Origin: an uncultured Flaviramulus sp.
GTDB lineage: Bacteria; Bacteroidota; Bacteroidia; Flavobacteriales; Flavobacteriaceae
Assembly: GCA_947501105.1 (NCBI GenBank)
Contig: CANMUP010000002.1
Coordinates: forward strand, 827,999-891,998
Length of the DNA: 64,000 nucleotides
Direction: 5' to 3'
In this document: positions 8,853 through 19,638 of the stretch, one piece after another
Position numbering within the stretch: the stretch's first letter is position 1
Layout: the number at the start of each line of letters is the position of its first letter
Position numbers and translations under genes: made by a program
Notes under the pieces: generated by a model
What the model saw: the letters and a program-made list of their open reading frames with translations, nothing else
Database searches by the model: none
Told to the model about the DNA's origin: nothing

Positions 8853-10042
8853 GTAAGTTAGAGAGTTCGTTGGATGGTATTTATATTGAATGGAAATGTT
8901 TAGGTGATGTAGCTGAATTAAAAAGAGGTAAGACAATAACAAAAAAAAACAAAAAGGATGGTGATATTCCTGTAATTAGTGGCGGGCAAAAACCTGCATA
9001 TTACAATGGAGATTATAACAGAGATGGTGAAACAATTACTATTGCTGGTAGTGGTGCATCCGCAGGTTATGTAATGTATTGGAATCAACCAATCTTCGTC
9101 TCTGATGCTTTTTCAGTATTACCCGAACCTTCTGTATTAGAAATAAGGTATATCTATCATTTATTGTTAAACAAACAGTCATGGATATATAAATTACAAA
9201 AAGGTGTTGGTGTACCGCATGTATATCCTAAAGATTTAGCTAAACTCGAAATCCCAATCCCATGTCCGGATAATCCAGAAAAATCACTAAAAATCCAAAA
9301 GGAAATAGTTCGTATTTTAGATACTTTTACAGAACTTACTAAAGAACTTACTAAAGAACTTACAGCACGTAAAAAACAGTATAATTATTACCGTGAGCAG
9401 TTATTAACTTTTGATGAAAAAGAAGTAAAATATTTACCTATGGATGATGATAATGTGGGTGAATTTATTAGAGGTAAACGATTTGTAAAAACCGATATGA
9501 TTAATGAAGGTGTCCCATGTATACACTATGGTGAAATGTATACCCATTATGGTACATGGGCAGACAAAACCAAATCATTTGTTAGTAAAGATTTAGTAGA
9601 AAATAAAAATCTTAGGCTTGCCGAAAAAAATGATGTTATAATCGTGGCTGCTGGAGAAACAATTGAAGATATAGGTCAAGGAACGGCGTGGTTAGGTCAA
9701 GAAGGTGTTGTTATTCACGATGCTTGCTTTTATTATAGGAGTACATTGAACCCTAAATATGTAGCTTATTTTACTAAAACAAGGCAATTTCATAACCAAA
9801 TTAGAAAACATATTCGTACAGGAAAAATTTCTGCAATTAATGCTAAGGGTTTAGGTAAAACCTTAATTCCTATTCCACCTATTGAAGAACAAAAACGTAT
9901 AGTGAAAATATTAGATAAATTTAATATTCTCACCAATTCTGTAAGTGAAGGTTTGCCTAAAGAAATAGAACTGCGTAAAAAACAATACGAGTATTATAGA
10001 AATAAGCTACTAACATTTCCTAAAGATACTGTAGAAGTATAA
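8849..10042 (+). CDS. hsdS: Type I restriction specificity subunit HsdS
   Basis: 397 residues with two target-recognition domains (about 10-150 and 205-345), each followed by a helical spacer. The two spacers end alike: [15 protein letters not shown] and [15 protein letters not shown]. The central spacer holds a short tandem repeat, [14 protein letters not shown], encoded by the 12-bp unit GAACTTACTAAA. In EcoR124I and its variant EcoR124II the copy number of a similar four-residue repeat sets the gap between the two half-sites. Target sequences cannot be read from the protein. The gene overlaps hsdM and is followed four bases later by the prrC-like gene. Confidence 0.94.
   Translation: MSKLESSLDGIYIEWKCLGDVAELKRGKTITKKNKKDGDIPVISGGQKPAYYNGDYNRDGETITIAGSGASAGYVMYWNQPIFVSDAFSVLPEPSVLEIRYIYHLLLNKQSWIYKLQKGVGVPHVYPKDLAKLEIPIPCPDNPEKSLKIQKEIVRILDTFTELTKELTKELTARKKQYNYYREQLLTFDEKEVKYLPMDDDNVGEFIRGKRFVKTDMINEGVPCIHYGEMYTHYGTWADKTKSFVSKDLVENKNLRLAEKNDVIIVAAGETIEDIGQGTAWLGQEGVVIHDACFYYRSTLNPKYVAYFTKTRQFHNQIRKHIRTGKISAINAKGLGKTLIPIPPIEEQKRIVKILDKFNILTNSVSEGLPKEIELRKKQYEYYRNKLLTFPKDTVEV
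9332..9364 (+). repeat. 12-bp tandem repeat in the hsdS central spacer
   Basis: The unit GAACTTACTAAA occurs twice (9332-9343, 9344-9355) followed by a partial third copy from 9356. It adds four residues per copy to the helix linking the two recognition domains. Gain or loss of one unit keeps the reading frame and would change the half-site spacing, as known for EcoR124. Confidence 0.85.
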
Positions 10043-10046
10043 GTAT

Positions 10047-11276
10047 ATGAGTCAGTCATTAACAGAAATAGCACAATCACTAAAAGATAGCCCTAAAAAA
10101 GTACAATTAATATATGCTTTTAATGGTACAGGGAAAACACGCTTATCACGTAAATTTAGATTATTAGTAGACCCAAAAGATACAGATGAGGAGCAGGAAG
10201 AACAAGAAACGTCAGGTATTAAAGTAATGTATTACAATGCTTTTACAGAAGACCTTTTTTATTGGGATAATGATTTAGATGCAGACACCAATAGAAAATT
10301 AATCATACGCCCTAATAACTTTACGGATTTGGCCTTAGGTTTTTTGAAAGACCAAGGATTAGATAATAATATCGTTACCAATTTTCAGCATTTTACCAGC
10401 GATTCTTTAACACCTCTTTTTAATGAAGAGTATACTACTCAAGATAACAATGGGAATGATATTGTTGTAAAAGCATATTCGGAAGTAACATTTTCAATAA
10501 CAAGCGGTGATGACCAAGGTTTGCCAAATATTAAAATTTCAAAAGGAGAAGAAAGTAATTTTATATGGTGTGTATACTATAGTTTAATAGAACAAGTAGT
10601 TGAGCTTTTAAATACCCCAGAACTTGAAGATAGAGCAACCAATCAATTCAATGATGTAGAGTATGTGTTTATTGATGACCCAATAAGTTCACTTGATGAA
10701 AATCATTTAATCGAATTAGCAGTAAATTTAGCTGAATTGATTAAGAAATCAAATGGAATAAAATTTATAATTTCAACACACAGCCCACTTTTTTACAATG
10801 TTTTATATAACGAGCTAGGTCTTAAAAGCAAGAAAAATTCTTGTTTTATGTTAAGCAAAAATGAGGATGGCACGTATGATTTCGATAACAAATATGGGGA
10901 TTCAAATAAAAGCTTTTCATATCATTTATATCTAAAGGAGACAATTGAAGAAGCAATAGAATCAAATTCTATTGAGAAGTATCATTTTATGTTACTTCGT
11001 AATTTATACGAAAAAACGGCTAATTTTTTAGGGTATCCAAAATGGTCAGATTTATTACCAGATGACAAACAAACCTATTATAATAGAGTAATTCAATTTA
11101 CAAGTCATTCAACGTTATCAAATGAAGTTGTTCCTGAACCAACGGAGCCGGAAAAACAGATTGTGAAGTTTTTACTAGACCATTTAATTGAAAGTAATTA
11201 TTGGAAAGAAGAAATAGCAGTTGAACCTGCAACAGAGGAAGCCTCAACAATAGAAACAGAAAATGAAACACTATAA
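10047..11276 (+). CDS. prrC: PrrC-like anticodon nuclease with ABC-type ATPase
   Basis: 409 residues, close to E. coli PrrC (396). The N-terminal ABC-like ATPase has Walker A NGTGKT at 26-31, a signature-like SKGEES near 165-170, Walker [13 protein letters not shown] (D210, D211) and the switch histidine H245 in STHSP. In the C-terminal part R318, E322 and H354 match the PrrC catalytic triad (Arg320, Glu324, His356) in spacing and almost in absolute position. It sits between hsdS and hsdR, the same place as prrC in E. coli. PrrC is held silent by the restriction complex and, when a phage disables restriction, cuts tRNA-Lys in its anticodon loop. The tRNA target here is inferred. A generic AAA protein is less likely because of the triad. 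Confidence 0.82.
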   Translation: MSQSLTEIAQSLKDSPKKVQLIYAFNGTGKTRLSRKFRLLVDPKDTDEEQEEQETSGIKVMYYNAFTEDLFYWDNDLDADTNRKLIIRPNNFTDLALGFLKDQGLDNNIVTNFQHFTSDSLTPLFNEEYTTQDNNGNDIVVKAYSEVTFSITSGDDQGLPNIKISKGEESNFIWCVYYSLIEQVVELLNTPELEDRATNQFNDVEYVFIDDPISSLDENHLIELAVNLAELIKKSNGIKFIISTHSPLFYNVLYNELGLKSKKNSCFMLSKNEDGTYDFDNKYGDSNKSFSYHLYLKETIEEAIESNSIEKYHFMLLRNLYEKTANFLGYPKWSDLLPDDKQTYYNRVIQFTSHSTLSNEVVPEPTEPEKQIVKFLLDHLIESNYWKEEIAVEPATEEASTIETENETL

Positions 11277-14200
11277 AACCATAGCAGAATCAAACAATTT
11301 TATTGTTTTAGATAAATACAAAAAGTTTTCAGAACTTAATGAAGCACCTGCGGGATATCAAACAGAGGCAGACTTAGAAAAAGAACTCGTACAGGATTTA
11401 ATAAATCAAGGCTATGAGTATGTAAAAAGCTTAACCACACCTACCGAAATGTTAGCTAATGTTCGTGTACAATTGCAACAATTGAATGATATGCAATTTA
11501 CAGACAAAGAATGGGAACGCTTTGTATTAGAGTATTTAGATAAGCCTAGTGATAACTTAGTGGATAAAACAAGAAAGTTACACGATAATTATATCTATGA
11601 TTTTGTTTTTGATGATGGTCATATTCAAAATATTTATTTAGTAGATAAAAAAAACATAGTACGTAATAAATTACAAGTTATTTCTCAGTTCGAGCAAAAA
11701 GGTACAAATGCCAATCGTTATGATGTTACCATATTAGTGAACGGTTTACCTTTAGTACAAGTAGAATTAAAAAAACGTGGTGTAGCTATTCGTGAAGCTT
11801 TTAATCAGGTGCATCGCTATACCAAAGAAAGTTTTAATACTTCAAACTCACTTTTTAAATACTTGCAAATATTTGTAATATCTAATGGTACAGATAGTCG
11901 TTATTTTGCTAATACAGTAGAGCGTAGTAAAAACAGCTTTGATTTTACCATGAATTGGGCAAAGGCTGATAATTCACTTATAAAAGATATAAAAGACTTT
12001 ACAACTACATTTTTTGATAAACGAACACTTTTAAACGTATTGCTTACCTATTCTGTTTTTGACGTTAGTAATACGCTATTAGTAATGCGACCGTATCAAA
12101 TTGCAGCAACAGAAAGAATCTTATGGAAAATAGAAAGTTCATATAACTCTAAAAATTGGGCTACAACAGAAAGCGGAGGTTTTATTTGGCATACAACAGG
12201 GTCTGGTAAAACATTAACAAGTTTTAAGGCAGCACGTTTAGCAAAAGACCTAAGCTTTATAGATAAAGTATTTTTTGTGGTAGATAGAAAAGATTTAGAT
12301 TTTCAAACCATGAAAGAATATCAACGCTTTTCACCAGATAGTGTAAACGGTTCAGATAGTACAGCTGGTTTAAAAAGAAATATAGATAAAACAGATAATA
12401 AAATTATTGTTACCACCATTCAGAAGCTGAATAACTTAATAAAAAGTGAAAATGACTTAGATATTTACCAAAAGCAAGTAGTCTTTATTTTTGATGAAGC
12501 ACACCGTTCGCAATTTGGGGAAGCACAAAAGAACTTAAAGAAGAAGTTTAAAAAATACTATCAGTTTGGCTTTACAGGAACACCTATTTTTCCTGAAAAT
12601 GCATTAGGTTCAGAAACTACAGCAAGCGTATTCGGTAGAGAACTACATTCTTACGTAATCACAGATGCTATTAGAGATGAAAAAGTACTAAAGTTTAAAG
12701 TAGATTATAATGATGTTCGTCCAAAGTTTAAAGGCATTGAGACAGAGCAAGATTTAAAAAAATTGTCAGCAGCAGAAAACAAAAAAGCTTTATTACATCC
12801 TGTTCGTATTAACGAAATCTCTCAATATGTTTTACAACATTTCAGACAAAAAACACACCGAACAAAAGGGAGCAATAGCGGTTTTAATGCGATGTTTGCA
12901 GTAAGTAGTGTTGATGCAGCAAAATGTTACTACGAGGCGTTAAATAAGCTTCAAATAGATAGAGATAAGCCTTTAAAAATAGCGACTATTTTTTCTTTTG
13001 CAGCCAATGAAGAACAGAGTGCAATTGGTGAAATTCTAGATGAAACGTTTGAGCCTACTGCAATGAACAGTAGCGCAAAGGAGTTTTTGTCTAAAGCTAT
13101 TGATGATTATAATGCTGCCTTTAAGATGAATTATAGTATTGATAGCAAAGGCTTTCAAGATTATTATCGAGACCTTGCAAAACGAGTAAAAAGTAAAGAA
13201 GTTGATTTATTGATAGTGGTAGGTATGTTCTTAACTGGTTTTGATGCACCTACCTTAAATACTTTATTTGTAGATAAAAATTTACGTTATCACGGTTTAA
13301 TGCAAGCTTTTTCACGTACTAATCGTATTTATGATGCTACCAAGACTTTTGGAAATATTATTACGTTTAGAGATTTAGAAAAAGCTACCATAGATGCGAT
13401 TACTCTTTTTGGTGATAGTAGCACTAAAAATGTAGTATTAGAAAAAAGCTATAAAGAATATTTAGAAGGGTTTACAGATATTGCAACGGGTAAAGCTAGT
13501 AGAGGTTATGTAGAAGTGATAAATGAGTTAAATGAAAAATTTCCTAACCCTGATAAAATTGTAACAGAAAAGGATAGAAAAGCATTTGCTAAACTATTTG
13601 GAGAGTATTTACGTGTAGAAAACATACTTCAAAATTATGACGAGTTTGTTTATTTAAAAGAACTTCAAAGCATCGATAAAACTGATACAGTTGCAATAGA
13701 AGAGTTTAAAGAAGATAATTTTTTGTCAGACGACGATATTGCTAATATGCAAGGTATTGTAGTACCAGCAGAAAGAACAATTCAAGATTATCGCTCTACT
13801 TATAATGATATACGTGATTGGTTGCGACGAGAGAAAAAAGGTAATGAAGCTGAAGAATCAGATATTGATTGGGATGATGTTGTATTTGAAGTAGATTTAT
13901 TAAAATCACAAGAAATAAACTTAGACTATATTCTTGAATTGATTTTTGATAGTCATAAGAAAACTAAAGACAAATCAGAATTAGTAGAAGAAATAAGACG
14001 TGTAATACGTGCAAGCATTGGAAATAGAGCAAAAGAAAGTTTGGTAGTAGACTTCATCAATGAAACTGATTTAGATGATATAAAAGAAAAAGCCAATATT
14101 ATAGATGCTTTCTTTGGATATGCACAAGCCAAACAGAAAAAAGAAGCTTCTGAATTAATTACAAATGAAAATTTAAATGAAGAAGAAGCGAAACGTTACA

Positions 14201-14370
14201 TAACAACATCATTAAAACGTGAATACGCTAGTGAAAACGGTACTGAATTAAATTCAGTTTTACCTAAAATGAGTCCTTTAAACCCTCAGTACTTAACTAA
14301 AAAACAAAGTGTTTTTCAGAAGATTTCCTCTTTTGTAGAGAAGTTTAAGGGTGTTGGTGGGCGTTTATAA
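11263..14370 (+). CDS. hsdR: Type I restriction endonuclease subunit HsdR
   Basis: 1035 residues, full length. The N-terminal PD-(D/E)xK nuclease domain ends in VQVELKK (E168, K170). A SF2 translocase follows with Walker A TTGSGKT from residue 311 and DEAH from 411; the second RecA lobe includes [18 protein letters not shown] and QAFSRTNR. The C-terminal helical region contacts HsdM. The ATG lies inside the end of prrC (14-base overlap), so the two are made together, as expected if PrrC has to be bound by the complex. It provides ATP-driven translocation and distant cutting of unmodified DNA. Confidence 0.95.
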   Translation: MKHYKTIAESNNFIVLDKYKKFSELNEAPAGYQTEADLEKELVQDLINQGYEYVKSLTTPTEMLANVRVQLQQLNDMQFTDKEWERFVLEYLDKPSDNLVDKTRKLHDNYIYDFVFDDGHIQNIYLVDKKNIVRNKLQVISQFEQKGTNANRYDVTILVNGLPLVQVELKKRGVAIREAFNQVHRYTKESFNTSNSLFKYLQIFVISNGTDSRYFANTVERSKNSFDFTMNWAKADNSLIKDIKDFTTTFFDKRTLLNVLLTYSVFDVSNTLLVMRPYQIAATERILWKIESSYNSKNWATTESGGFIWHTTGSGKTLTSFKAARLAKDLSFIDKVFFVVDRKDLDFQTMKEYQRFSPDSVNGSDSTAGLKRNIDKTDNKIIVTTIQKLNNLIKSENDLDIYQKQVVFIFDEAHRSQFGEAQKNLKKKFKKYYQFGFTGTPIFPENALGSETTASVFGRELHSYVITDAIRDEKVLKFKVDYNDVRPKFKGIETEQDLKKLSAAENKKALLHPVRINEISQYVLQHFRQKTHRTKGSNSGFNAMFAVSSVDAAKCYYEALNKLQIDRDKPLKIATIFSFAANEEQSAIGEILDETFEPTAMNSSAKEFLSKAIDDYNAAFKMNYSIDSKGFQDYYRDLAKRVKSKEVDLLIVVGMFLTGFDAPTLNTLFVDKNLRYHGLMQAFSRTNRIYDATKTFGNIITFRDLEKATIDAITLFGDSSTKNVVLEKSYKEYLEGFTDIATGKASRGYVEVINELNEKFPNPDKIVTEKDRKAFAKLFGEYLRVENILQNYDEFVYLKELQSIDKTDTVAIEEFKEDNFLSDDDIANMQGIVVPAERTIQDYRSTYNDIRDWLRREKKGNEAEESDIDWDDVVFEVDLLKSQEINLDYILELIFDSHKKTKDKSELVEEIRRVIRASIGNRAKESLVVDFINETDLDDIKEKANIIDAFFGYAQAKQKKEASELITNENLNEEEAKRYITTSLKREYASENGTELNSVLPKMSPLNPQYLTKKQSVFQKISSFVEKFKGVGGRL

Positions 14371-14384
14371 TAGAAATATATTTT

Positions 14385-15290
14385 ATGCACTTATATAATT
14401 TAAAATCAAAAGAGTCTATTGCTATCTTAAAGGAGAAACCTTTTAAATTAGAAAAGGAAATACAATCGCTTTTTGAAAGTAATTTAAATGAGTTAATGAA
14501 TTTACAATTAGTAAAATCAGAGTTCTCAATCAAAAACAAACGTATAGATACGTTAGCTTATGATGCACAATCAAATGCATTTATAATTATCGAATATAAG
14601 CGTAGTAAAAATATTAGTGTTGTTGACCAGGGTTTTACCTATTTGAGTTTAATGCTCGAAAACAAAGCAGATTTTATTGTAGAGTATAATGAAACGCTAA
14701 AGCAAAATTTACAGCGTACAGATGTAGATTGGAGTCAAACAAGAGTTGTGTTTGTTTCAACAGGCTTTACTGAAAATCAAAAAACTGCAACAAACTTTAA
14801 AGATATTGCTATTGAATTGTGGGAAGTAAAACGATATGAAAATAACCTAATTAGTGTTAATCAAATAAAGAAAAGTAAGTCGGCTGAAAGTATAAAACCA
14901 ATTACATCAAGTAATGAGCAATTAAATAATATCACTAAAGAAATAAAGGTTTATTCAGAAGAAGATCATACATTAAATAAGTCTGATAGTGCTGTAGAGT
15001 TGTATGAGACTTTTAGAGACTCTATTTTAAATTTCAAAGAAGACATAGAAATAATACCACGAAAGAAAAGAATTGCGTTTAAAGGTAACCGTATTATTTG
15101 CGATATTTTAATTCAAAAAAGCGGTATAAAGCTATGGGTAAACTTAAAAAGTGGTGAACTCGACGATCCTAAAAATTTAATGCGTGACGTTTCTAATATA
15201 GGTCACTGGGGAAATGGTGATTATGAACTAGTAATAAAAAATACTGACGATTTAGAATATATTATGAGCTTAATAAAACAAGCAATATAA
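14385..15290 (+). CDS. DUF5655 protein with nuclease-like N-terminal domain
   Basis: 301 residues. The N-terminal half has a PD-(D/E)xK-like core (RIDTLAYD then IIEYKRS near residues 48-75), as in NucS/DUF91-type proteins. The C-terminal ~95 residues match the DUF5655 pattern (GIKLWVNLKSGELDDPK, VSNIGHWGNGDYE). It starts 14 bases after hsdR and is the last gene of the restriction operon. DUF5655 proteins often lie beside restriction genes, but their reaction is not established. A DNA-binding or nuclease accessory role is inferred. Base composition and codon use look like the other genes of the locus. Confidence 0.8.
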   Translation: MHLYNLKSKESIAILKEKPFKLEKEIQSLFESNLNELMNLQLVKSEFSIKNKRIDTLAYDAQSNAFIIIEYKRSKNISVVDQGFTYLSLMLENKADFIVEYNETLKQNLQRTDVDWSQTRVVFVSTGFTENQKTATNFKDIAIELWEVKRYENNLISVNQIKKSKSAESIKPITSSNEQLNNITKEIKVYSEEDHTLNKSDSAVELYETFRDSILNFKEDIEIIPRKKRIAFKGNRIICDILIQKSGIKLWVNLKSGELDDPKNLMRDVSNIGHWGNGDYELVIKNTDDLEYIMSLIKQAI

Positions 15291-15471
15291 AAGTCAGTAA
15301 CAATACCTGTAAAATGTTTGTAGATGTATTGGGAGGTTTATCCATTTTTCATTCTTTCAGAAGCAAATCTCAAATGTATCGAGGGCATATTTAGGACGAC
15401 AGTTCACATCGCAAAAATCATATATAGACTTGAGTAATAAAACTGTCAATAACCAGATACCATTCTATTAA

Positions 15472-15711
15472 CTAACTATGTTTTACCTCAAAATCAAATA
15501 ATTCTTTCGGATGTATATCTAGACCTCTAGATAATTCAGCCAAAGTGGTGATTTGAATACTAATCAATCCTTTTTCAATTTTGCTAATTTGGCTGTGGTC
15601 TACATCACATAATTGAGCTAGCTCCCTATAACTAAGTCCTTTTCCTTTTCTTATCTTTTTCAAATTAATACCAAATGACTTTAATAATGATTTTTTTGAT
15701 GCTTCCTCCAT
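15472..15711 (-). CDS. Small XRE-family transcriptional regulator
   Basis: 79 residues from the chosen start (MEEASKK, ATG at 15709-15711). An upstream in-frame start would add 46 residues (MLQIFYMKNRKF...) that do not look like part of the fold. The helix-turn-helix spans about 10-65 (INLKKIRKGKGLSYRELAQLCDVDHSQISKIE). Such short regulators often control restriction loci (C-proteins) or mobile elements. It is convergent with the restriction operon and 181 bases from it; target unknown. The gap between them (15291-15471) shows no gene or clear terminator. Confidence 0.8.
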   Translation of the reverse strand: MEEASKKSLLKSFGINLKKIRKGKGLSYRELAQLCDVDHSQISKIEKGLISIQITTLAELSRGLDIHPKELFDFEVKHS

Positions 15712-16562
15712 TTTGATTAAGATATTGAGGTAATATCCAAGAATTCTAAATAAATTTTGTAGTATCATTATACTACAAATAAAATATTTTCTTATCTTAG
15801 CCTCAGAATTATTAAATTTGCGATTCTTCATATAAAATATTTGAAGCATTCGCTTTGAATCTCGCCTTAGAAAACTGGTAATTTTTGCAACGAGATGATA
15901 AGTAAGATGCTCACGTCTAAGGGCGTGGGCTCACTTATTGTTGCATGGTATACCAGTACCTCTAGGGCAGTAAGCTGAGTTCCGCGCCTTTTTGTATCTA
16001 TACATTTTGGTTTATACTCAACAGTTCTTAGCATTGTTTTCATAATTTTTGGAATTGTAAACATGGTTTAAATTTTAATTAGAATGCAAAACATATTTTG
16101 TATACCAAAACATAGTGTCTATCTCCAGCTCTTTTACGAGTTAGGAGTTTCTGTGTTAGACATTCTCTTTAAGAAAAAACCTAAAGGCCCGATATAGGCC
16201 AATTTTGCTATGGGATGTACGCTACATCTATTCTGGATTTTATTATTTACTCCTTTTTATCCCATAGCCACGACATTCATATTTTAATGGTATCCAGACC
16301 AATCACGTTACATAAAGCCTAAAGCTTATATGCTTTCAGATGCCCTTTTGTGCATTCGTTTGAGTTAGTCATTTACACCAAATAGGTGTGTAAAAGAATG
16401 ACCCCAAGGACTTATGAAGGCTATATCAAATGAATACTAACATAACACAACATTGCCTATGATGAGACACTAAAAAACAAAAAGCCTCCTAACAAACTTT
16501 CGAACGGTCAATAGGAGGCTTATACCGATTAAACAAATTAATGTTCAACCTAATTCAAAATT
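15712..16562. other. 850-base non-coding stretch with several inverted repeats
   Basis: No convincing gene was found; a 65-codon minus-strand frame (15867-16064) has no recognisable features. Structure is frequent: an imperfect hairpin at about 15897-15937 (around GCTCACG and CGTGGGC), a perfect 10-bp inverted repeat GCTATGGGAT (16207-16216) with its complement at 16259-16268, a small hairpin around ACACCAAATAGGTGT near 16377-16391, and the susC leader hairpin. It could be a regulatory RNA region, the scar of a lost element, or a long susC leader. Confidence 0.4.
16482..16521 (+). promoter_or_regulatory. Hairpin in the susC leader
   Basis: Perfect 10-bp arms AAGCCTCCTA (16482-16491) and TAGGAGGCTT (16512-16521) enclose a 20-base loop containing TTTCGAA. 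The hairpin ends 41 bases before the susC ATG and is not followed by a T-run, so it is more likely a leader RNA structure than a terminator. Function unknown. Confidence 0.5.
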
Positions 16563-19500
16563 ATGAAAAATAATTATATAAGTCAGGGTAGGCGTGTACT
16601 ATTCTTTACTTTTTGCTTAATACTTTCCCCATTTTTTACCGATGCTTTAAATCCTACTGATGTTTTGCCTACGCATGTGTTAAATCATGCACATGTTCAA
16701 CAGTCTGAAATTCATGGAACAATTTCGGATGCATCTGGTGTACCATTAGCCGGTGCACATATTATGGTAAAGACCACCAAACAAGGCGTGGTTTCAGATT
16801 TCGATGGCTCTTTTACCATTAAAGCCCAATCAAATGATGTGTTAATAGTTTCAGCACTTGGCTTTGTAACAGAGACGATTTCTGTTAACAATCAATCAGA
16901 AATCAATATTCAATTAGAAGTAGATTTCACCCAATTAGATGCCGTGACCCTTAATGCTGGCTACTATTCTGTAAAAGAAAAAGAGCGTACTGGTAGTATT
17001 GCCAAAATAAGTGCTAAAACCATTGAAAAACAGCCTGTAAATAATCCCTTAGCCGCTATGCAAGGACATTTAACAGGTGTAAACATTGTACAGACTACAG
17101 GTGTGCCAGGTGGCGGCTACAACATTGAAATTCGTGGCAAGAATTTTATAAATGGCAATACGGAGCCTTTATATATTGTGGATGGTGTGCCTTTTGGCCC
17201 AGAGTCCTTAGGTTCCATAGATGTATCTGGGCAAATAAATGGCGGAAATATAAGTCCGTTAAATGCCATAAACCCCAATAATATTGCAAGTATTGAAGTA
17301 TTAAAGGATGCCGATGCCACAGCTATTTATGGGTCGCGCGGTGCTAATGGTGTGATACTAATAACAACAAAAAAAGGAAAAGCAGGTAAAACACAATTCA
17401 AAGCCAACATGAGCAGTACGCTAGGGCGCGTATCTAACTTTTTAGAACTCATGAATACCGAGCAGTATTTGGAGTTAAGAAGAGAGGGGGTAACAAATGA
17501 TGGTTTTGGTCCTTTTCTGGACAATCCGGGATTCGATTTTTTCTGGCCTGATATTAAATCTTGGGATAATAACCGTTATACGGACTGGCAAAAGGAGTTA
17601 ATAGGCGGAACAGCCTATCGGAACAATGTGCAGCTCTCAGTGTCGGGAGGTAGTGCGCAGACGCAGTTTTTAATTAGTGGGGCTTACCAAAAAGAAACAA
17701 CTGTGTTTCCAGGGGATTCAAACTATAAAAAGGCTTCGGTACACAGTAATATAAATCATCAATCCAGTGATAATCGGTTTAAGGTAAATCTATCTACCAT
17801 TTATACAGACGAGAAAAACCAATTACCTAGGACAGACTTTACCCTTGCAGCATATACCTTAGAACCCAATGCGCCTGCCTTATATGACGATGAAGGGAAT
17901 ATTAATTGGGAAAACAATACATGGAAGAATCCTTTAGCCGCTTTGGAAGAAGCTTATCAAGTAAAAATTAATACCCTAATTTCTAATGCTAGAATGTCCT
18001 ATATGGTATTACCAAATCTAGAGTTCAAGACTAGCTTGGGTTATAACACGTATAGCTTGGAATCCTATAGGACATTACCTAGTTCTGCTAGAAATCCACG
18101 GTTTGGCTTTACTCCAGAAAATTATTCGTCTATTTCAACCAATAATTCCAAACGCCAATCGTGGATTGTAGAACCTCAATTGAATTGGAATAAAAATTGG
18201 AGTAAAGCGAAACTTAATATTTTGTTAGGAACAACATTTCAACAAGAGAATACCCAACAATTAGTTCAAAAAGGAACGGGCTTTCCTAATAATGGATTAA
18301 TACAAAACCTGTCAGCAGCAAAGACGCTAGAAGTAAGACAAGATGCAGATAGCCAGTACAACTACCAAGCATACTTTGGACGATTTAATTTCAGTTGGAA
18401 CGATAAATATATTATTAATCTTACTGGACGTAGAGATGGATCGTCTCGTTTTGGTCCAGGGAAACAGTTTGGGAACTTTGGTGCTGTTGGGTTTGCATGG
18501 CTTTTTTCTGAAGAGGGTATTTTCAGGGAGAGCTCCATTTTGAGTTTTGGTAAACTTCGAGGTAGTTTCGGTACTACTGGTAGTGATAATATTGGCGATT
18601 ACAAGTTTTTGGATACCTATAGTGTGACTGGTCTAGACTATAACGGAACTTCTATAATAGCCCCAACAGGAATTTTTAATCCCCTTTTTGGATGGGAAGC
18701 AAACCAAAAATTGGAAGCTGCCTTGGCATTGGGGTTTTTTAATGATCGTTTGTTATTAAATACGTCTTGGTATCAAAATCGATCGTCTAATCAGCTCATT
18801 GGGATTCCACTCGCTGCAACCACAGGCTTTAATAGTTTAACAGGGAATTTTGATGCTACTGTTGAGAACACTGGTTTTGAAGTGGATTTACAAACCATAA
18901 ATCTTCAGGGAAAGCATTTTAAATGGACGACAACATTCAATATTACAGTACCAAAGAATAGATTGGTGAAATTTGGCGATCTGGAAAACTCCACATTTGC
19001 AAATAGACTTGAAATAGGAAAACCTTTGACTATTGTAAAGCTCTATAATGCATTGGGCGTTGATTCTGAAACTGGAATCTATCAGTTTGAAGATTATAAT
19101 AATGACGGCGCCATAAGTAGGACAGATGACAGACAGTGGGTGGAGGACTTTGAGCCTAAATTTTATGGCGGTCTTGGGAATGTACTAAGCTATAAAAATG
19201 TGTCTTTTGACTTCTTTTTTCAGTTTAAAAAACAAAGCGCATTCAATAATTTAAGATGGAGGGCAACCCCAGGATTTAGAGGTAATGGTCCAGTGAGTTT
19301 GCTCGATCGTTGGCAGCAAGAAGGCGATACAAATTTGGTACAACTAGCTTCTGGAGGACTTTCTCCTAGTGTTGGTCCAAGTGACCTAAATCAAAGTGAT
19401 AGTAATGCAGCCGTATCTGACGCCTCCTTTATTCGTCTTCGTAATATTTCTTTGAATTATAGGATTCCCACCATAAATAACAGCCTTGACATAAACGTAT

Positions 19501-19622
19501 ACCTGCAAGGGCAAAACGTGTTGACCATAACAAACTATGATGGCGCTGACCCAGAACAATCTTTTAAAAATGCGCTCCCTCCACTGCAACAGTTTACGCT
19601 AGGACTTCAAATAGGATTTTAA
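16563..19622 (+). CDS. SusC/RagA-type TonB-dependent outer-membrane transporter
   Basis: 1019 residues. An N-terminal signal peptide is followed by a carboxypeptidase-D-like domain (about 50-125, HGTISDASGVPLAGAHIMVK), the plug domain (LYIVDGVPFG, IEVLKDADATAIYGSRGANG) and a 22-strand-type barrel ending in aromatic residues (LGLQIGF). SusC proteins form the barrel of a lidded importer with SusD, energised by TonB/ExbBD. The susD gene follows after 16 bases. No glycosidase is nearby; the neighbours are thiol-redox proteins and a small secreted peptide, so the cargo may be a peptide rather than a glycan. That is inference. Confidence 0.93.
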   Translation: MKNNYISQGRRVLFFTFCLILSPFFTDALNPTDVLPTHVLNHAHVQQSEIHGTISDASGVPLAGAHIMVKTTKQGVVSDFDGSFTIKAQSNDVLIVSALGFVTETISVNNQSEINIQLEVDFTQLDAVTLNAGYYSVKEKERTGSIAKISAKTIEKQPVNNPLAAMQGHLTGVNIVQTTGVPGGGYNIEIRGKNFINGNTEPLYIVDGVPFGPESLGSIDVSGQINGGNISPLNAINPNNIASIEVLKDADATAIYGSRGANGVILITTKKGKAGKTQFKANMSSTLGRVSNFLELMNTEQYLELRREGVTNDGFGPFLDNPGFDFFWPDIKSWDNNRYTDWQKELIGGTAYRNNVQLSVSGGSAQTQFLISGAYQKETTVFPGDSNYKKASVHSNINHQSSDNRFKVNLSTIYTDEKNQLPRTDFTLAAYTLEPNAPALYDDEGNINWENNTWKNPLAALEEAYQVKINTLISNARMSYMVLPNLEFKTSLGYNTYSLESYRTLPSSARNPRFGFTPENYSSISTNNSKRQSWIVEPQLNWNKNWSKAKLNILLGTTFQQENTQQLVQKGTGFPNNGLIQNLSAAKTLEVRQDADSQYNYQAYFGRFNFSWNDKYIINLTGRRDGSSRFGPGKQFGNFGAVGFAWLFSEEGIFRESSILSFGKLRGSFGTTGSDNIGDYKFLDTYSVTGLDYNGTSIIAPTGIFNPLFGWEANQKLEAALALGFFNDRLLLNTSWYQNRSSNQLIGIPLAATTGFNSLTGNFDATVENTGFEVDLQTINLQGKHFKWTTTFNITVPKNRLVKFGDLENSTFANRLEIGKPLTIVKLYNALGVDSETGIYQFEDYNNDGAISRTDDRQWVEDFEPKFYGGLGNVLSYKNVSFDFFFQFKKQSAFNNLRWRATPGFRGNGPVSLLDRWQQEGDTNLVQLASGGLSPSVGPSDLNQSDSNAAVSDASFIRLRNISLNYRIPTINNSLDINVYLQGQNVLTITNYDGADPEQSFKNALPPLQQFTLGLQIGF

Positions 19623-19638
19623 TTTAAAAACAAACATT

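Noticed and set aside
9332..9364. Assembly artefact as the cause of the hsdS repeat
   Set aside because: The repeat keeps frame and sits exactly where EcoR124-type repeats occur in HsdS.
15712..15849. N-terminal extension of the small XRE regulator
   Set aside because: The extra 46 residues precede the normal start of the HTH fold and look like translated promoter sequence.
15867..16064. Minus-strand 65-codon frame in the susC upstream region
   Set aside because: No recognisable motif, irregular composition, and it overlaps the hairpin near 15897-15937; treated as non-coding.
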